The position numbers and the translations under genes were made by a program. From Dermanyssus gallinae (lineage: Eukaryota > Arthropoda > Arachnida > Mesostigmata > Dermanyssidae): a stretch of 64,000 nt of DNA. The stretch is taken from NCBI GenBank assembly GCA_003439945.1, contig QVRM01005948.1, positions 124,001 to 188,000 on the forward strand, written 5' to 3'. Below the pieces are notes generated by a model. It was not told where the DNA came from, did no database searches, and was given only the letters and a program-made list of their open reading frames with translations. How positions within the stretch are numbered: the first letter of the stretch is position 1; every line of letters starts with the position of its first letter. Below, in pieces: positions 11,056 through 22,069 of this stretch.

Positions 11056-12254
11056 ATAGGTGGGACTTCAATTATACCCACCGTGTTCTTTCGTACCTTT
11101 CCATTTAAATCCACCTTATATATGTACACTTACTACTTACTCTCTATAGTTGGACACGTTTGTGTACGTTGGATTAAAGTATAAAGTCAATATCATTAAA
11201 ATGTTCATTGCCTTCACATGATATATATATACGAATCTAGACATGTATATAAATGTACGCCTATTTATATCATACCTTACTAATAGATATAGGAAAAGTA
11301 CACTACTTGTTTTATGTTGACTTCATATTTCAATCCTGTTTACACAAAAATACAATTACTATTCCTCGAAAGTGGCTTATAACAATATGTGCATGGCACG
11401 TTTGTGAATGCACCAATAGCAGTCTTAAGGTAACAGACACGCTTGAGTGTGCATGCGTACTGAATATGGTACGAACATATATGTATACATACCACTTTCA
11501 ATGGACAGATATGTTAGTTCCTATGAAAATCCTGATTGGATACGTCGCCGCCTCCGCGTAAATAGAAAATATTGCATAGTGATGTTGTTCTCATTATTAG
11601 ATGCAGTTATAAATCTATTCTCGGAAAGTCTTAGCTTTCCGACTACACCAACGCAGGTATGATACAGCGCTATACTTTAGCATAGGCCTTTGCGGAATAC
11701 TGAAATAATATCCCAATGTATTTCACTATTAACTTACGGCAAAAACGACTTGCCGTGAATAGAAACCCTGAGTACTAACATTATCTAAACATATATTTAC
11801 AAATACTAACCTACTTGTAACACTTCAAGATACTTAAAATAATTACTGTTTATATGAAGGCATGTTGACAGCGAAATGTGTATATTTCTCGTACACGCGA
11901 AGCCTGTATACGAAGGCGGACCGAACAAATATTTCTTCAATCTTCCAAAAAACATTTTGTTCTCTTGAAAAAGTTCCCGTCCGCTGCAATGTATTTTTGC
12001 CACTTTCTTTCCCACTTTTCGAAACCTTTTTTAAACGCGCCGTTTAGAATCGAGATGAGTTGCTCTTGCGATCTTTTTCTCCTCTATAGTCTCGAAACGT
12101 TGGTTCTTTAGCATTTTTTATCTGCGGGAACAAGGAAAGTCTAGATTCGGCAAACAGGGAGGCTGCTGAAGTATAGAAATCCATTTTTTCATCAAATAAT
12201 CCGAAATCAGTGACGATTATCGATTGTTCTCTTAAAATATTTTTAAAATTTTAG
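11056..12254. other. Non-coding stretch, nothing recognised
   Basis: AT-rich. Short open frames on both strands at 11253-11662 and 11806-12111 have no recognisable domains and are not supported as genes. Confidence 0.4.
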
Positions 12255-12330
12255 AGTAATATTCCTTATTTACCGTAGAACTAGGTGGCAAAAAGTCGTG
12301 GAAGAAAAAAGAGTCAAAAGAGCTATATCT
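12255..12330 (-). pseudogene. Small mariner-like transposase scrap
   Basis: The minus strand reads DFLPPSSTVNKEYY (about 12258-12299), which matches EFLPQGRTVNKEYY in the mariner at 20.8-22.1 kb; the DNA TAATATTCCTTATT-ACCGT is also shared. Flanking sequence does not continue the match, so this is either a tiny fragment or a chance core match. Confidence 0.35.
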
Positions 12331-13480
12331 GAATTTCTTGGACCGACTTTCTGTTGAAGGCCTTCCTGAACGTGTGTTACCTCCGGTCCCCTCACGTGCG
12401 CCGCGAATTCGACGGTACCACGCACATACTGTGTTTTGGTATGCTCCTTGATGAGTTCACAATTTTGCCACAATTTTAGAATATAATATTTGACTTTCAA
12501 CACATAGATCTTTATGCAGATTTGTGGCGCCTCCATTGTCAGCTTCTTAAAAGTCGCCGAATATCGATAATAATAATCGTATTCTGTTTGAACTAACTTT
12601 AAACGAAAAGTGCCGTCACCGATTAGCGTCTGATGTGCCTAGCTGATGAGTGACCCATCTAAGCCCGATTTTACTGAATTACCTTGGTGGTATCGGTTCA
12701 AATTTTAAAATTCAAAGTACTAGAATTTGTCGATTCACCCTCGTATATAGTCTGGCATTTTCACCACGAATAGACAATATTCACGAGTTTATATCGCAAA
12801 AGCCGCAACACAGTTTATGAATACATTTGAGTCGAGCATGATAGAGTTACATAGTGTCTTGAGTAGCTGTAACCTAGTATCTGTACAGTTGTTAAAAAAA
12901 GTCGACAAATCGAGGCAATTTTGCTTATATTGTCTATTTCTGGCTACTCCTGAGCACAGCTGTCTGGGCTACAGATAAAGTAACTCATTATTAGACACGC
13001 AGGTAAGGTAACAATTGGCAAGGTGTAATTACACGTCATTCTGTAAATAGGCCAGACACAATGAAACGCTGTACATTAGGTTTGGAACACTCACACACGC
13101 AGTCTCATTCAGTATGTTATCTGCCGGCATTTATAGGCAATTAATATTACAGCATTTTGTGGCCTTCAACGTGACGTCAAACTAACAAAGCGGGTGAAAA
13201 CTACTGTGCGCGTGTGGACGTCGCCACGTTCGCCACACCGAAGGTTGCCCAGGCTGAACCCGCTTGAATGAGCTTTTAACGTACGGTACAAAGTAATCTT
13301 TTTGGCTCTAATATGCACCACGTTGTTTGATTACTTTTCAGCGAATCAACCGATATTGAATCTCTTCGGAATGTCAACGAGCTTGTCATCATCCATCCGT
13401 GTAGCGAGCGTGCACGCGTTCCGACCGGCTGTTACCGACTGCGTCCAGTCCTGCCCTCCTAGGCATGAGTAGATGATAGT
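12331..13480. other. Non-coding stretch, nothing recognised
   Basis: No supported gene, RNA or repeat. The minus-strand open frame at 12270-12536 has no recognisable domain beyond the mariner-like core. Confidence 0.4.
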
Positions 13481-13482
13481 CG

Positions 13483-13700
13483 AGCCCGGTGGCGTGGTGG
13501 ATTAAGTCTGCGCCTCGCAGCCGGCAGAAACACATAGGTGCGCGGGTTCGAGCCCCACCGTTGCGCATTTGTATTTATGAGAGTCCGTCTATGAAGCAAT
13601 GTAGAAAACAGTTTCGTTGACGTTAAATCTCGGCCGAGGGTCAGCCTGAGAACTTTACTAGACATAAGTAGATACATTCATCAATCAATATAAACGTGCC
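13483..13700 (+). repeat. tRNA-derived SINE-like element, family B
   Basis: A tRNA-like head contains an A-box-like TGGCGTGGTGG (13490-13500) and a B-box GGTTCGAGCCC (13545-13555), 45 bp apart. CGGTGG and CCACCG flank the head and could pair like an acceptor stem. Cloverleaf pairing is otherwise imperfect, so it is not a convincing functional tRNA. A non-tRNA body follows and ends around a short ATCAATCAAT-type tail near 13680-13692. It would be transcribed by polymerase III and mobilised by a LINE, if ever active. Confidence 0.5.
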
Positions 13701-14127
13701 CGCCGAATCTGTCGCCCCATGAAAGCCAGTAGATAGCAGAACCCCCCAGTTAAGATAAAAACAATCCCACGGAGCCATTCCATGATTACGTCACGTGATG
13801 CGTATGATTCAGGGCACAAAGCTCGTACAAAGCGCGCAGCAATTCTAGGATTTATAGACGTATTGAAGCCTGCGTAATGCATTGCTTCCGTTTGTCTTGT
13901 TCCGTTCCATAGGTTGTATCTGTCGGGGGCGGTGATAAATAATATCTGCTCAGAATTTATGAACGTTTGCTGACATTTGAGCATATGCGCGCGCAAAGCG
14001 GTGCATACGCTCCCTATTTCGTCCGAGATCGCTTATTTCTCCCGCTTCTCGTCGGCTACGCGACAGTAGGCCATAGCACACCGTCAACAACAGGCGACAG
14101 CGTTTTAGCGTTGTACCAGCAAGTACG
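13701..14127. other. Unassigned stretch, mixed composition
   Basis: GC content rises toward 14.0 kb. The minus-strand open frames at 13685-13996 and 13950-14300 and the plus-strand frame at 13967-14293 overlap each other and carry no recognisable domain. Confidence 0.3.
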
Positions 14128-14173
14128 TAATTCGCTTTCGGCCGTTTCTCGTCGGCGAGCCGAAAGCGAATTA
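14128..14173. repeat. Perfect 15-bp inverted repeat
   Basis: TAATTCGCTTTCGGC at 14128-14142 is matched by its exact reverse complement at 14159-14173, with a 16-base spacer. It can form a strong hairpin; a role is unknown. Confidence 0.9.
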
Positions 14174-14819
14174 ACAGCAGCAGCAGCAGCAGAATTGTCC
14201 ATTGACGTACGTATACAGCGTGCTCATGTTTACGTACGTAATCACACGTATTCGATGAGTGAGTCGGCCGAGGGATCTCTGTCCGAACACTGAGAGGCAA
14301 GTAACTAACACGTGCCTACACGTTTCGTAGGAACGTGAATTCGATGATGATGACGATCAGGAGTCGACGAGAATTCATTTGAAATACGCTTTTTTTCGAA
14401 GTCACGAAATCATGCTTTTCACATCGGGCATTGAAACGTTTTACCGCAATCCCGCTAAATGTGGCTCTCGTTGCTGCAGCCGTGTACGCCATATCGTCGT
14501 CAGAGGGTCCAAGGCATAATCGAACCCACTTGTTCGGAATACTGGTCCGTTGAACAAGTACTGCGTCATAGATTTAATCGTACTCAATTTAATTATTAAG
14601 GAAGACGGAATTTACAAAGGCGTAAGTTGTGCGTAGAATTCGATCCTATGCATGGCAACGCTTTCGAATTTCAGAACCGAACGAGCGCCAGCCGCTCAAA
14701 CCACAGCTGCTGCTACGCTAATTAATAACCTCGTATGCGCTACATATTACTGCTGGCTGGGAGGACCTAAGTCGATCCGATCATCGTGGTCGCCGCTGCT
14801 CACGGTGGGTATTAGAACG

Positions 14820-14902
14820 GCGTGCGCTCATCGTTGTTGTTGTTGTCGTTGTTACTGTTGTTTTTGTTGCTGCTGCTGTTGTTGTGGTTGTTGTTGTTGC
14901 TG
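14820..14902. repeat. Imperfect TGT/CTG triplet repeat
   Basis: The run is dominated by TGT and TGC triplets. It forces a poly-Cys reading on the plus strand and a CAG/CAA (Gln) reading on the minus strand. No open gene around it is supported. Confidence 0.85.
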
Positions 14903-15192
14903 AAGAGCCGGCAAGTTACCCCCCTCTTCCCGCCCCAAACATCCGCCTGGTGCGTCAACAACTAACCATCGACGCGAGTCAATAGGGCCCGACACGTGTT
15001 GCTGTTGTTTTGCTCACACTCGACCTAAGCGGCGGCGGCGGCGACGGCGACGAACAGGTCAATGAGGGCAATAAGGGGGTCCAACAAATGGACAAATGGA
15101 CGATCGGTTGAAACTGATGCGGGCCTCTCTCGATCGGTGGCGGTCGGCGGTAGCTGTGACGGTGTACGGGACGACGGCGACAAAGAGGAGCG

Positions 15193-15560
15193 ACGCTAAC
15201 AGAGAGAGGCCGACGCCAAACGAGAGATGGGTTGACGCGTACAGAGAGAGGCCGACGCGTACAGAGAGAGGCCGATGCGTACAGAGAGATGGGTTGACGC
15301 GTATAGAGAGAGGCCGATGCGAACAAAGAGGGCTCGACGCGTACAGAGAGAGGCCGATGCGTGCAGAGAGATGGGTTGACGCGTACAGAGAGAGGCCGAC
15401 GCGTACAGAGAGATGGGTTGACGCGTACAGAGAGAGGCCGATGCGTACAGAGAGAGCTCGACGCCAAGAGAGAGATGGGTCGATGCCAAGAGAGAGATGG
15501 GTCGACGCCAAGAGAGAGATGGGTTGACGCGTACAGAGGGACAGATTGACGCTAACAGAG
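15193..15560. repeat. GC-rich minisatellite, 20/22-bp units
   Basis: Tandem units alternate between a 20-bp form (GACGCGTACAGAGAGAGGCC) and a 22-bp form ending GAGATGGGTT, with GACGCG/GATGCG variants. Because 20+22 is a multiple of three, long open frames appear on both strands (poly Ser-Leu-Cys-Thr-Arg on minus, Arg-Glu-Arg on plus). I treat these as repeat artefacts. Confidence 0.92.
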
Positions 15561-15690
15561 AAGCGACAGACACTAACAGAGATGGGCCGACTTTAACAGC
15601 GAAAGAGCGACGCTTATAGAGAAGGAGCGACCGTAACGCAGACAGAGCGGCGGCAACGATATAACAGAGGACCTGACAGAAACACAGAGT
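15561..15690. repeat. Degenerate minisatellite bridge
   Basis: Between the two clear arrays the 20-bp phase is still visible, for example GACTTTAACAGCGAAAGAGC, GACGCTTATAGAGAAGGAGC and GACCGTAACGCAGACAGAGC, but units have diverged. This links the arrays on both sides into one repeat tract. Confidence 0.65.
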
Positions 15691-15830
15691 GGGCGTCGGT
15701 GCTGAAGAAGGGGCGCCGGCGATACAGAAGGGGCGTCGGTGCTGAAAAAGGGGCGCTGGCGATACAGAAGGGACGCCGGCAATGAAGAAGGGGCGTCGGT
15801 GACGAAGAGGGGGCGCCGCCGATGAAGAAG
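15691..15830. repeat. Minisatellite, seven exact 20-bp periods
   Basis: Seven consecutive 20-base units of the form GGGCGYCGGYGNTRMAGAAG fill 15691-15830 exactly, with an eighth starting at 15831. The unit can be aligned with the GACGCGTACAGAGAGAGGCC unit of the upstream array (shared CG-ACAGA-AGGGGC core), suggesting common origin. Confidence 0.92.
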
Positions 15831-15835
15831 GGGCG

Positions 15836-17238
15836 CAACCGCCGCTGGTTGTACTGTTGGTCAATACCCGTAATGAAGTCTGTTGTTTCGCCCGCCATAT
15901 TGGCCGGCTGGCCTCCTGAATTGGCCGTGCATGCCCCGGGGCTTGATGGCTGTCAGGAGCAGCTGGCAGACGGCGACGACGACGACGGCCGTGGTGGAGA
16001 GTTTGTGGTTGTCCTGTGGTAACGGCGGGCGGCGGCATAGATGGAAAGAAAACGATAGGTAAAGGTGACCCATATAGAGGAAATAAGAGAATAACGGAAA
16101 GCCCTAAGGTAGTGGACAGAGAAGAAAGCTAGGAAGCGAATCAATCAAGGGGTGTATAGGTATTGTATAAAGTAAGGCCAAGTGGTCAGTGTCAGGCAAG
16201 GAAGCGTGACCGTAACCTCGTCGCCGTGAATTGCCGGCGCGCTCATGACGCTCATACAGGCAGTAGACGAGGAATAAGAGCGGAAAAAAGAAGAGAACGA
16301 ATAAATATATGTTGCACACGGAGAGAAAGATACTAAACAAGAGAATATTAGAGAGGCAGGAGCAAAGAAAAGACTGACTGAAAAACAAATATTGACACCG
16401 TCATCAAATGGAAACAGAAGAATACATAGATCAATAAATGCATGGGTATACACGTCGTGGGTAAAGCCACTGACCTGTGTCACACAACAACAAGAATAAT
16501 AATGGTAATATCAATTGGCCATTGAGAACGTTCTGTCGATGAGTAAGTTCTATTCTACTCAGCGCCCCTGCTTGAGAGCAGCGCTTGTTCGTAACAAATG
16601 AGCTTGCGATTGTTCTGGCTTAAAGTACGGTGTATCAGTTTTTGCCAACATACGTCAATGCGAGAGTGATGGGTTGATTTGTGTGCAATATCGAACCATG
16701 GTACCTATGAGAGCACCATTGGCGTGAAATTCTGTATTGTCGTTGTCAAGAAGGACCGAACGCGACTGCTTTGGCGGCAAATGTTGGTCTAGTCTACGAG
16801 CAAACTATAGCAATGCTGTGGATTTTTGCCCCTCTTAGTAGAGATTTTAATGTAGCAGGTTATCCGCGGATCGGCCGGCCTTCCTCGTGAGGGAAACGGA
16901 TAAAATACCTGCTCTCGTAGGTAGTAATACACAATTGAAGCTCGACGAGATCGCATCGATGTATAGGTGCTGCACAGGTTCACGTCGAAAACGACAGAAT
17001 GAATCGCCCAAACATCTGCGTTGTTCGTCGTAAATATGAATATGAAGTTCGTAGTGAGTTGTCAAAAAAGAGCACGCTCTTAATAATAAAAAATAATACC
17101 GGCGATGAACGGTAAATCGTCTACAGTGACGCTACTCGCACAAAATTGTTGTCGGGTGAGGAACCACGCCTAACATCGTTGCGAGAGCAGGCCCTCATGC
17201 TAAGAGGTGTGTGTCTAGTAGAGTTTGACATGTATTAT
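15836..17238. other. Unassigned stretch, GC-rich then normal
   Basis: The first 200 bases remain GC-rich; the rest is ordinary. Minus-strand frames at 16104-16483 are Phe/Ser/Leu-rich low-complexity and not convincing. No RNA gene or transposable-element domain is visible. Confidence 0.35.
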
Positions 17239-17239
17239 T

Positions 17240-17280
17240 AGGACCTTTTATTATAGCTGTATACTATAATAAAAGGTTCT
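17240..17280. repeat. Hairpin: perfect 14-bp arms, 7-nt loop
   Basis: ACCTTTTATTATAG (17243-17256) and CTATAATAAAAGGT (17264-17277) are exact reverse complements around a 7-base loop. Pairing extends to 17240/17280 with one G-T pair. It could be the tip of a miniature inverted-repeat element or an isolated palindrome. Confidence 0.9.
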
Positions 17281-17539
17281 GCCGGTAGCAAAACGATTTA
17301 TTGTTAAAAGTTCTGCCAGCTTCCCGAGGATTTGAAGCAAGCCTCCGTAAATCCTTCGTAATTGTGCAATCAATGGAAGCTCACAATTCACCATCATAGC
17401 GCAAATGTTCTCAATAAGGACGAAGGTTATGCCAAAAAGAGGTGGTATGAACCGTATGTGATTGACTGAGATGTCACTGCACGTAAAAAGTGCAATTCTA
17501 AATTGGCTTTGAGACTCCGCTAGATCTTTCTGATCGTCT

Positions 17540-17546
17540 TTATTAT

Positions 17547-17597
<51 letters not shown>
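17540..17597. repeat. (TAA)n microsatellite with a polarity switch
   Basis: A short TTATTATTA run turns into (TAA)n at about 17548. It is translated as a spurious poly-Tyr tract on the minus strand. Confidence 0.95.
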
Positions 17598-17598
<1 letters not shown>

Positions 17599-19699
17599 CC
17601 ACTGGTTATCACAAGCCGGCGGGCCCGACTCTACTACTGCGCATTGTGTTTGTTTGATAAACAATATATGCACGGATGTTTAGTTACTCTCGCCGTACGT
17701 TTGCCTACATAGTATATTGCAACAGTCGGCCACATATTGATGGCGACCCGCAGCATCTAACCGTAGTGTCCTACTGACTGGCGTCGTGCATACACATCCT
17801 GTTTGAATAAGCAACGTTCCAGCCAATCACAACCAACACACCCACCGAGCAACAGGGCAATGAGAGGATGCGGCCTCACCACCTCCATCGCGGTGTAAAC
17901 GAGAGAACTTGAACTTTGCAACTCTGTATGTAGTTTAGATAGTAAAACAACGCTTAAAATTGAAATTCAAGTAGTCGTGTTTTATGCGCAATGGCATAGG
18001 TCTACGTTGGCTACTAATGCGCGGCACCGGGAGGGTAAACATTTGAGCCAATCACGCCCTACTTCATGGAACCATGCAGCGTCAACGGGTTGAGTTAGAT
18101 AGATTTGCGTGCCAGCTAGGTGCCTATTATGTATACGTTTTTCTGTGCGCATCTTGGCCTGCTAGCCAGGCCTTTAGGCAAGCAGTTTTCAAACACATTA
18201 CCCACGCAAATTTCAGGCTTCGTAAACTAGTGTTGCTTCGAAATTATTCGGTCGATGACTATGGCGCCGTGTTTGTGGCTGCTGTGAGACTGCCTAAGGG
18301 CAGCGGGCAGGTCATCATCACGCTAAATTAAATCAAAGTTTCACAGCTACCTTTCACAGCACTTTCATCTTTGTGCCTAAACGCAAATGAGTAAAGCTCC
18401 TAATGCATTTTGCACACAACTAATAATCTGTACGCAAAGCACTATTCACTGCGATCTATAATGCAGAGACGATTGAGCTCAGAGCCTAGCAGGCAGAAAA
18501 GCAGGGCGTCGCGCTATTTTACGCCATTACATATTTAAAGAACGAATGAATCCGCAAATAAAGTTGAGAAGCTTAATTTATACACAACAACGTTTGTTTG
18601 AGCTTTGATGCCTAAAAACAGAAATATTAAATGGTGGCTAAAAATGCGCGTTCAAACTTGCATTTTTCTCCAACAGTATTTTAGAAATATAGGTTAGTTA
18701 TACATATTTGAACTAATATGTGGTAGTTATAGCAACAACAAGTGCATGGCTTGAGAAACGCCCTCATTTAAAAGGCTGCAATGTGGCATAAGCGTAAGTA
18801 CTCGTGTAAGCCGCTAATGACAGTTAATTAGTCTTAACGGCATCGGCACGTTGTGTTTTTCTATACATTGACACCGACAGAATGACACGAGAGACAGGGC
18901 TGCCTGCGTCAGGCGTGCCAAAATTCCGTTATCTTTTTCGGCTTGGGCAGTGCCCTGCCAATGCGTCGATGAACAGGAGTTAGATGACAACTTTCAATAT
19001 GAGTGTGCTCAATGGAACTCAAATGGTGCACTGGGGAGTCGAATCGAGAAAAGAAAACCAGGTCCAATCGCGTAATACGCCACCAGCCACCATATTAGAA
19101 GCATGTTCTTCTAGGCAGAGCATAGACTCCGAACTGCAGTAAATGGTGCGACTACGATTCCATCTAGAACAGAACTCCATTGAGAACCACCCCCGCTCAG
19201 CAAAAAAGCGAATGAGGGCTACCCCTTGGGGGTCAGCTGACGCCAAAGTAATATCTGCTGCGAACGAAATTCCCTTTACATTAATTCTCCTTCCCCTATT
19301 GGCTGGTCTCAGTGCATGCTATTTGGTTGTACAATAACTTCGTAGTAGCGTTTTATGTTTCTTACATTTGACAACGATTTATCTTGTTATTTGAGATTAT
19401 AGTGTTCATGTGTATTTAAAAGAGAATTCCTGTTCTACCAAACTGTGCTGTTTGTCTTGTTGAATAATCTATTATTTTTGAGGCTCAGAAATGAAATGCC
19501 CTGGAGGCAAAATTTGGCGTTTTCGACACCTGCTGTTCTCTGGTTTTCATCGAGGTCAAATAGCTGCACATTTCCGATGTGAACGGAAAAGGTGTCTTTG
19601 GCCAGTCTACTGCACGTAAATAGTCTGCAAAGTTAAAAAACGACTTTGTCCTGGACGATATGTCTCGCAGCGGTAAACTGGCCGAAAAAAATGAACTGC
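17598..19699. other. Long unassigned stretch
   Basis: About 2.1 kb without a recognisable gene or element. The plus-strand frame at 18074-18331 (85 codons) and the short overlapping frames at 19019-19337 contain no domain I recognise. Confidence 0.4.
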
Positions 19700-19905
19700 A
19701 ATGACAATCTCCAACAACTCCAGGAGATACGCCGAAGCCGAAAAGAATCAAGCAAGCTCGACCAAAAAAGACTATGATCTGCGTTTGGTGGGACTGGAAA
19801 TGTATGTATACATTCGAAATATTGCCCAACACATCTCCGAACCTTGGGGGGGGGGCAGGACTCGGGTTTTTAGTAGGTGAGAGTCCCACACTAGGTGTTG
19901 TTGAT
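19700..19905 (+). mobile_element. R1-like 3'-end remnant, unit 1
   Basis: The unit contains an imperfect copy of a segment that recurs at 19938-20062 (GAAGC-GA-AATCAAGCAAG, then GGGACTGGAAATGTATG). It ends with TTTTTAGTAGGTGAGAGTCCCACAC at 19867-19891. That last motif resembles TTTAGTGGGTA ... GTCCCACAC at the 3' end of the R1-clade element in this window (minus strand, 40.66-40.75 kb). I infer a short 3'-end copy of a related element. Confidence 0.45.
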
Positions 19906-19924
19906 TATCAACACCGATCGTGCA

Positions 19925-20240
19925 TTATGCATTTTCCAAACATCCCATATCAAAAATGCTCCAGGAAATACACCGAAGCTGAGAATCAAGCAAGATCTCG
20001 ACCAAAAATAGACCATGATCTGCGTTTAATGGGACTGGAAATGTATGGTGCATTGGGAAATGTTAAAAAAAAAACGTTACAGCAACAAGGTGCTCTACAT
20101 TGCCCAGCTGCACCGCATAAATGAGGCTATTCGACTGAAATTCCAGCTCCTTGGCTCTTCCTGAGGCCAGTTAGGTGAGAGGTTTTTAGTGGGTATTATG
20201 CCAACAACATCGGCATCGAGTCCCACACCACCCGCTTTGG
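19925..20240 (+). mobile_element. R1-like 3'-end remnant, unit 2
   Basis: This is the second copy of the upstream segment, with GGTTTTTAGTGGGTA (20181-20195) and GAGTCCCACACC (20218-20229). The 3'-end motif is nearer the form of the 40.7-kb element than unit 1 is. It is followed after about 120 bp by a long (TAA)n array. Confidence 0.5.
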
Positions 20241-20358
20241 GTGTGCGTAAAGGCATTTTTCTCTCTCACCAAAAAAAAGCATCTCTCGCTCGCAGTGTGT
20301 AGGGGAAATGCCGCGTTTAGGTCTTACAATTGTGGGGAAACACCGAAAAATTGAATAC

Positions 20359-20603
<245 letters not shown>

Positions 20604-20786
20604 GTTTGTACAACGGTTTGACTCCACAATCGATTGCCTTGTGAAATACTTTAAGCAGCGTAGAATACTAAGCACTAGCCAGTGTATCGGCTAGTGTGTA
20701 TAGCGGCTAGGTATTCTCTTAGATTTGTTCTAAAATTTGCATTGCAAACCCTACCCTAAGCTGCTCAATAATCCCATATACATATG

Positions 20787-20812
20787 GTGTTCAAAACGTA
20801 TCGCGACTTTTG
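20787..20812. repeat. mariner left terminal inverted repeat
   Basis: 26 bp, exact reverse complement of 22070-22095; begins GTGTTCAAAACG and ends GACTTTTG. Confidence 0.95.
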
Positions 20813-20834
20813 TGTTTTTTCAAAAATTATTCAT

Positions 20835-21941
20835 TTATTCATGAATATCTATTTTGTCCCCTTCAAAGTAATCCCCATGAGATATTATACACTTGTGCCA
20901 ACGGTTTTTCCAATCTTCGAAGCACTTCAAAAAACCATTTTTTTTTATCTTGTTCAGCTCCTCCTTCGATGCCGTCTTTATCTCGTCAAGCGTAGCGTAA
21001 CGTCGTCCTTTCATGGGCCTCTTCAGTTTAGGGAACAAGAAAAAGTCACAGGGGGCCAGATCTGGGGAATACGGTGGCTGCGGCATCATTAGTGTGTTGT
21101 TTTTGGCCAAAAACTCACGCACAAGCAACGATGTGTGAGCAGGGGCGTTATCGTGGTGCAAAAGCCAATTTTTGTTCTTCCACAAATCCGGGCGTTTCTG
21201 GCGGATTGCTTCGCGCAAATTGCGCATAACTTGCAGGTAATATTCCTTATTGACCGTTCTACCCTGTGGCAAGAACTCATGATGCACCACGCCCCTGCAA
21301 TCGAAGAAAACTGTCAGCAAAACTTTCACATTCGACCGAACTTGGCGCGCTTTTTTCGGTCTTGGTTCGTGCGGCAGCTTCCATTGAGATGATTGAGCTT
21401 TGGTTTCCACGTCATAACCATAAACCCACGATTCGTCACCAGTTATGACCCTCTGGAGCAAATTTGGGTCGTCGCGGACAGAGTCCAACATCTCATTAGC
21501 AATGTTCATGCGATGCTGTTTTTGGTCGCAATTGAGCAATTTTGGTACGAATTTCGCGGCGACCCGTCTCATGCCCAAATCATTGATAAAAATCGAATGG
21601 CACGAGCCAATCGATATGTTTAGGTCCTCAGCAACTTCTCTAACGGTGATTCGACGATTGGCCAATACCATTTTCTCCACTTCATTAATTTTTTCGTCTG
21701 TTGTTGAAGTGCTCGGGCGTCCTGCACGCTCTTCGTCGTTCACATCTTCTCGGCCTTCTGAGAACATTTTGTACCACCGATAAACGTTGCTTCGGTCCAA
21801 GGTAGCTTCTCCGTATGCCACAGTCAACATTCGGAATGCATCCGCGCACTTAATTTCGTTTTTCACACAAAATTTGATACAGGTTCTTTGATCAATTTTT
21901 TTGAATAGGTAAAAATCGAAGACGATCCAAAACACGTGCAA
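20835..21941 (-). CDS. mariner transposase (DD34D), open frame
   Basis: This transposase would bind the inverted repeats and catalyse cut-and-paste transposition in the nucleus. The frame is uninterrupted for about 368 codons (family about 345). Domains in order: an N-terminal paired-like helix-turn-helix region (CIKFCVKNEIKCADAFRML ... VYRWYKMF, and later ITVREVAEDLNISIGSCHSI); then the DDE core with the Asp of TGDESWVYGYD, the Asp of LHHDNAPAH, and the Asp of YSPDLAPCDFF exactly 34 residues after the second. The C-terminal FEDWKNRWHKCI and GDYFEGDKID are typical. Oddity: the 5'-most in-frame initiator is a TTG at 21939-21941, the frame is closed by TGA just upstream, and the first in-frame ATG is at 21828-21830 inside the helix-turn-helix region (AFRML). 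The normal start codon therefore seems lost or shifted, and activity is doubtful. Confidence 0.93.
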   Translation of the reverse strand: MHVFWIVFDFYLFKKIDQRTCIKFCVKNEIKCADAFRMLTVAYGEATLDRSNVYRWYKMFSEGREDVNDEERAGRPSTSTTDEKINEVEKMVLANRRITVREVAEDLNISIGSCHSIFINDLGMRRVAAKFVPKLLNCDQKQHRMNIANEMLDSVRDDPNLLQRVITGDESWVYGYDVETKAQSSQWKLPHEPRPKKARQVRSNVKVLLTVFFDCRGVVHHEFLPQGRTVNKEYYLQVMRNLREAIRQKRPDLWKNKNWLLHHDNAPAHTSLLVREFLAKNNTLMMPQPPYSPDLAPCDFFLFPKLKRPMKGRRYATLDEIKTASKEELNKIKKNGFLKCFEDWKNRWHKCIISHGDYFEGDKIDIHE

Positions 21942-22069
21942 GCAAAGCAGCTGTCAACAATTAAGTGAACATTCAAAATGGCCGAGCTTGTCGGCATAAG
22001 TGAGAGACATGAGTACCAACATAACGCCACAAAAAATCGAAATTCGAATATACGTAACCCGCGAAAATT

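Noticed and set aside
13483..13570. Functional tRNA gene
   Set aside because: A- and B-box are present, but the acceptor, D and anticodon stems do not pair properly and a SINE-like body follows directly.
14652..14903. Cysteine-rich small protein
   Set aside because: The poly-Cys end comes from a TGT/TGC triplet repeat; the rest has no signal peptide or toxin-like cysteine spacing.
15196..16038. A 280-codon minus-strand frame rich in Ser, Leu, Cys, Arg and Pro
   Set aside because: It lies over the 20/22-bp minisatellite; open frames exist on both strands because the double unit is a multiple of three. No domain and no support for translation.
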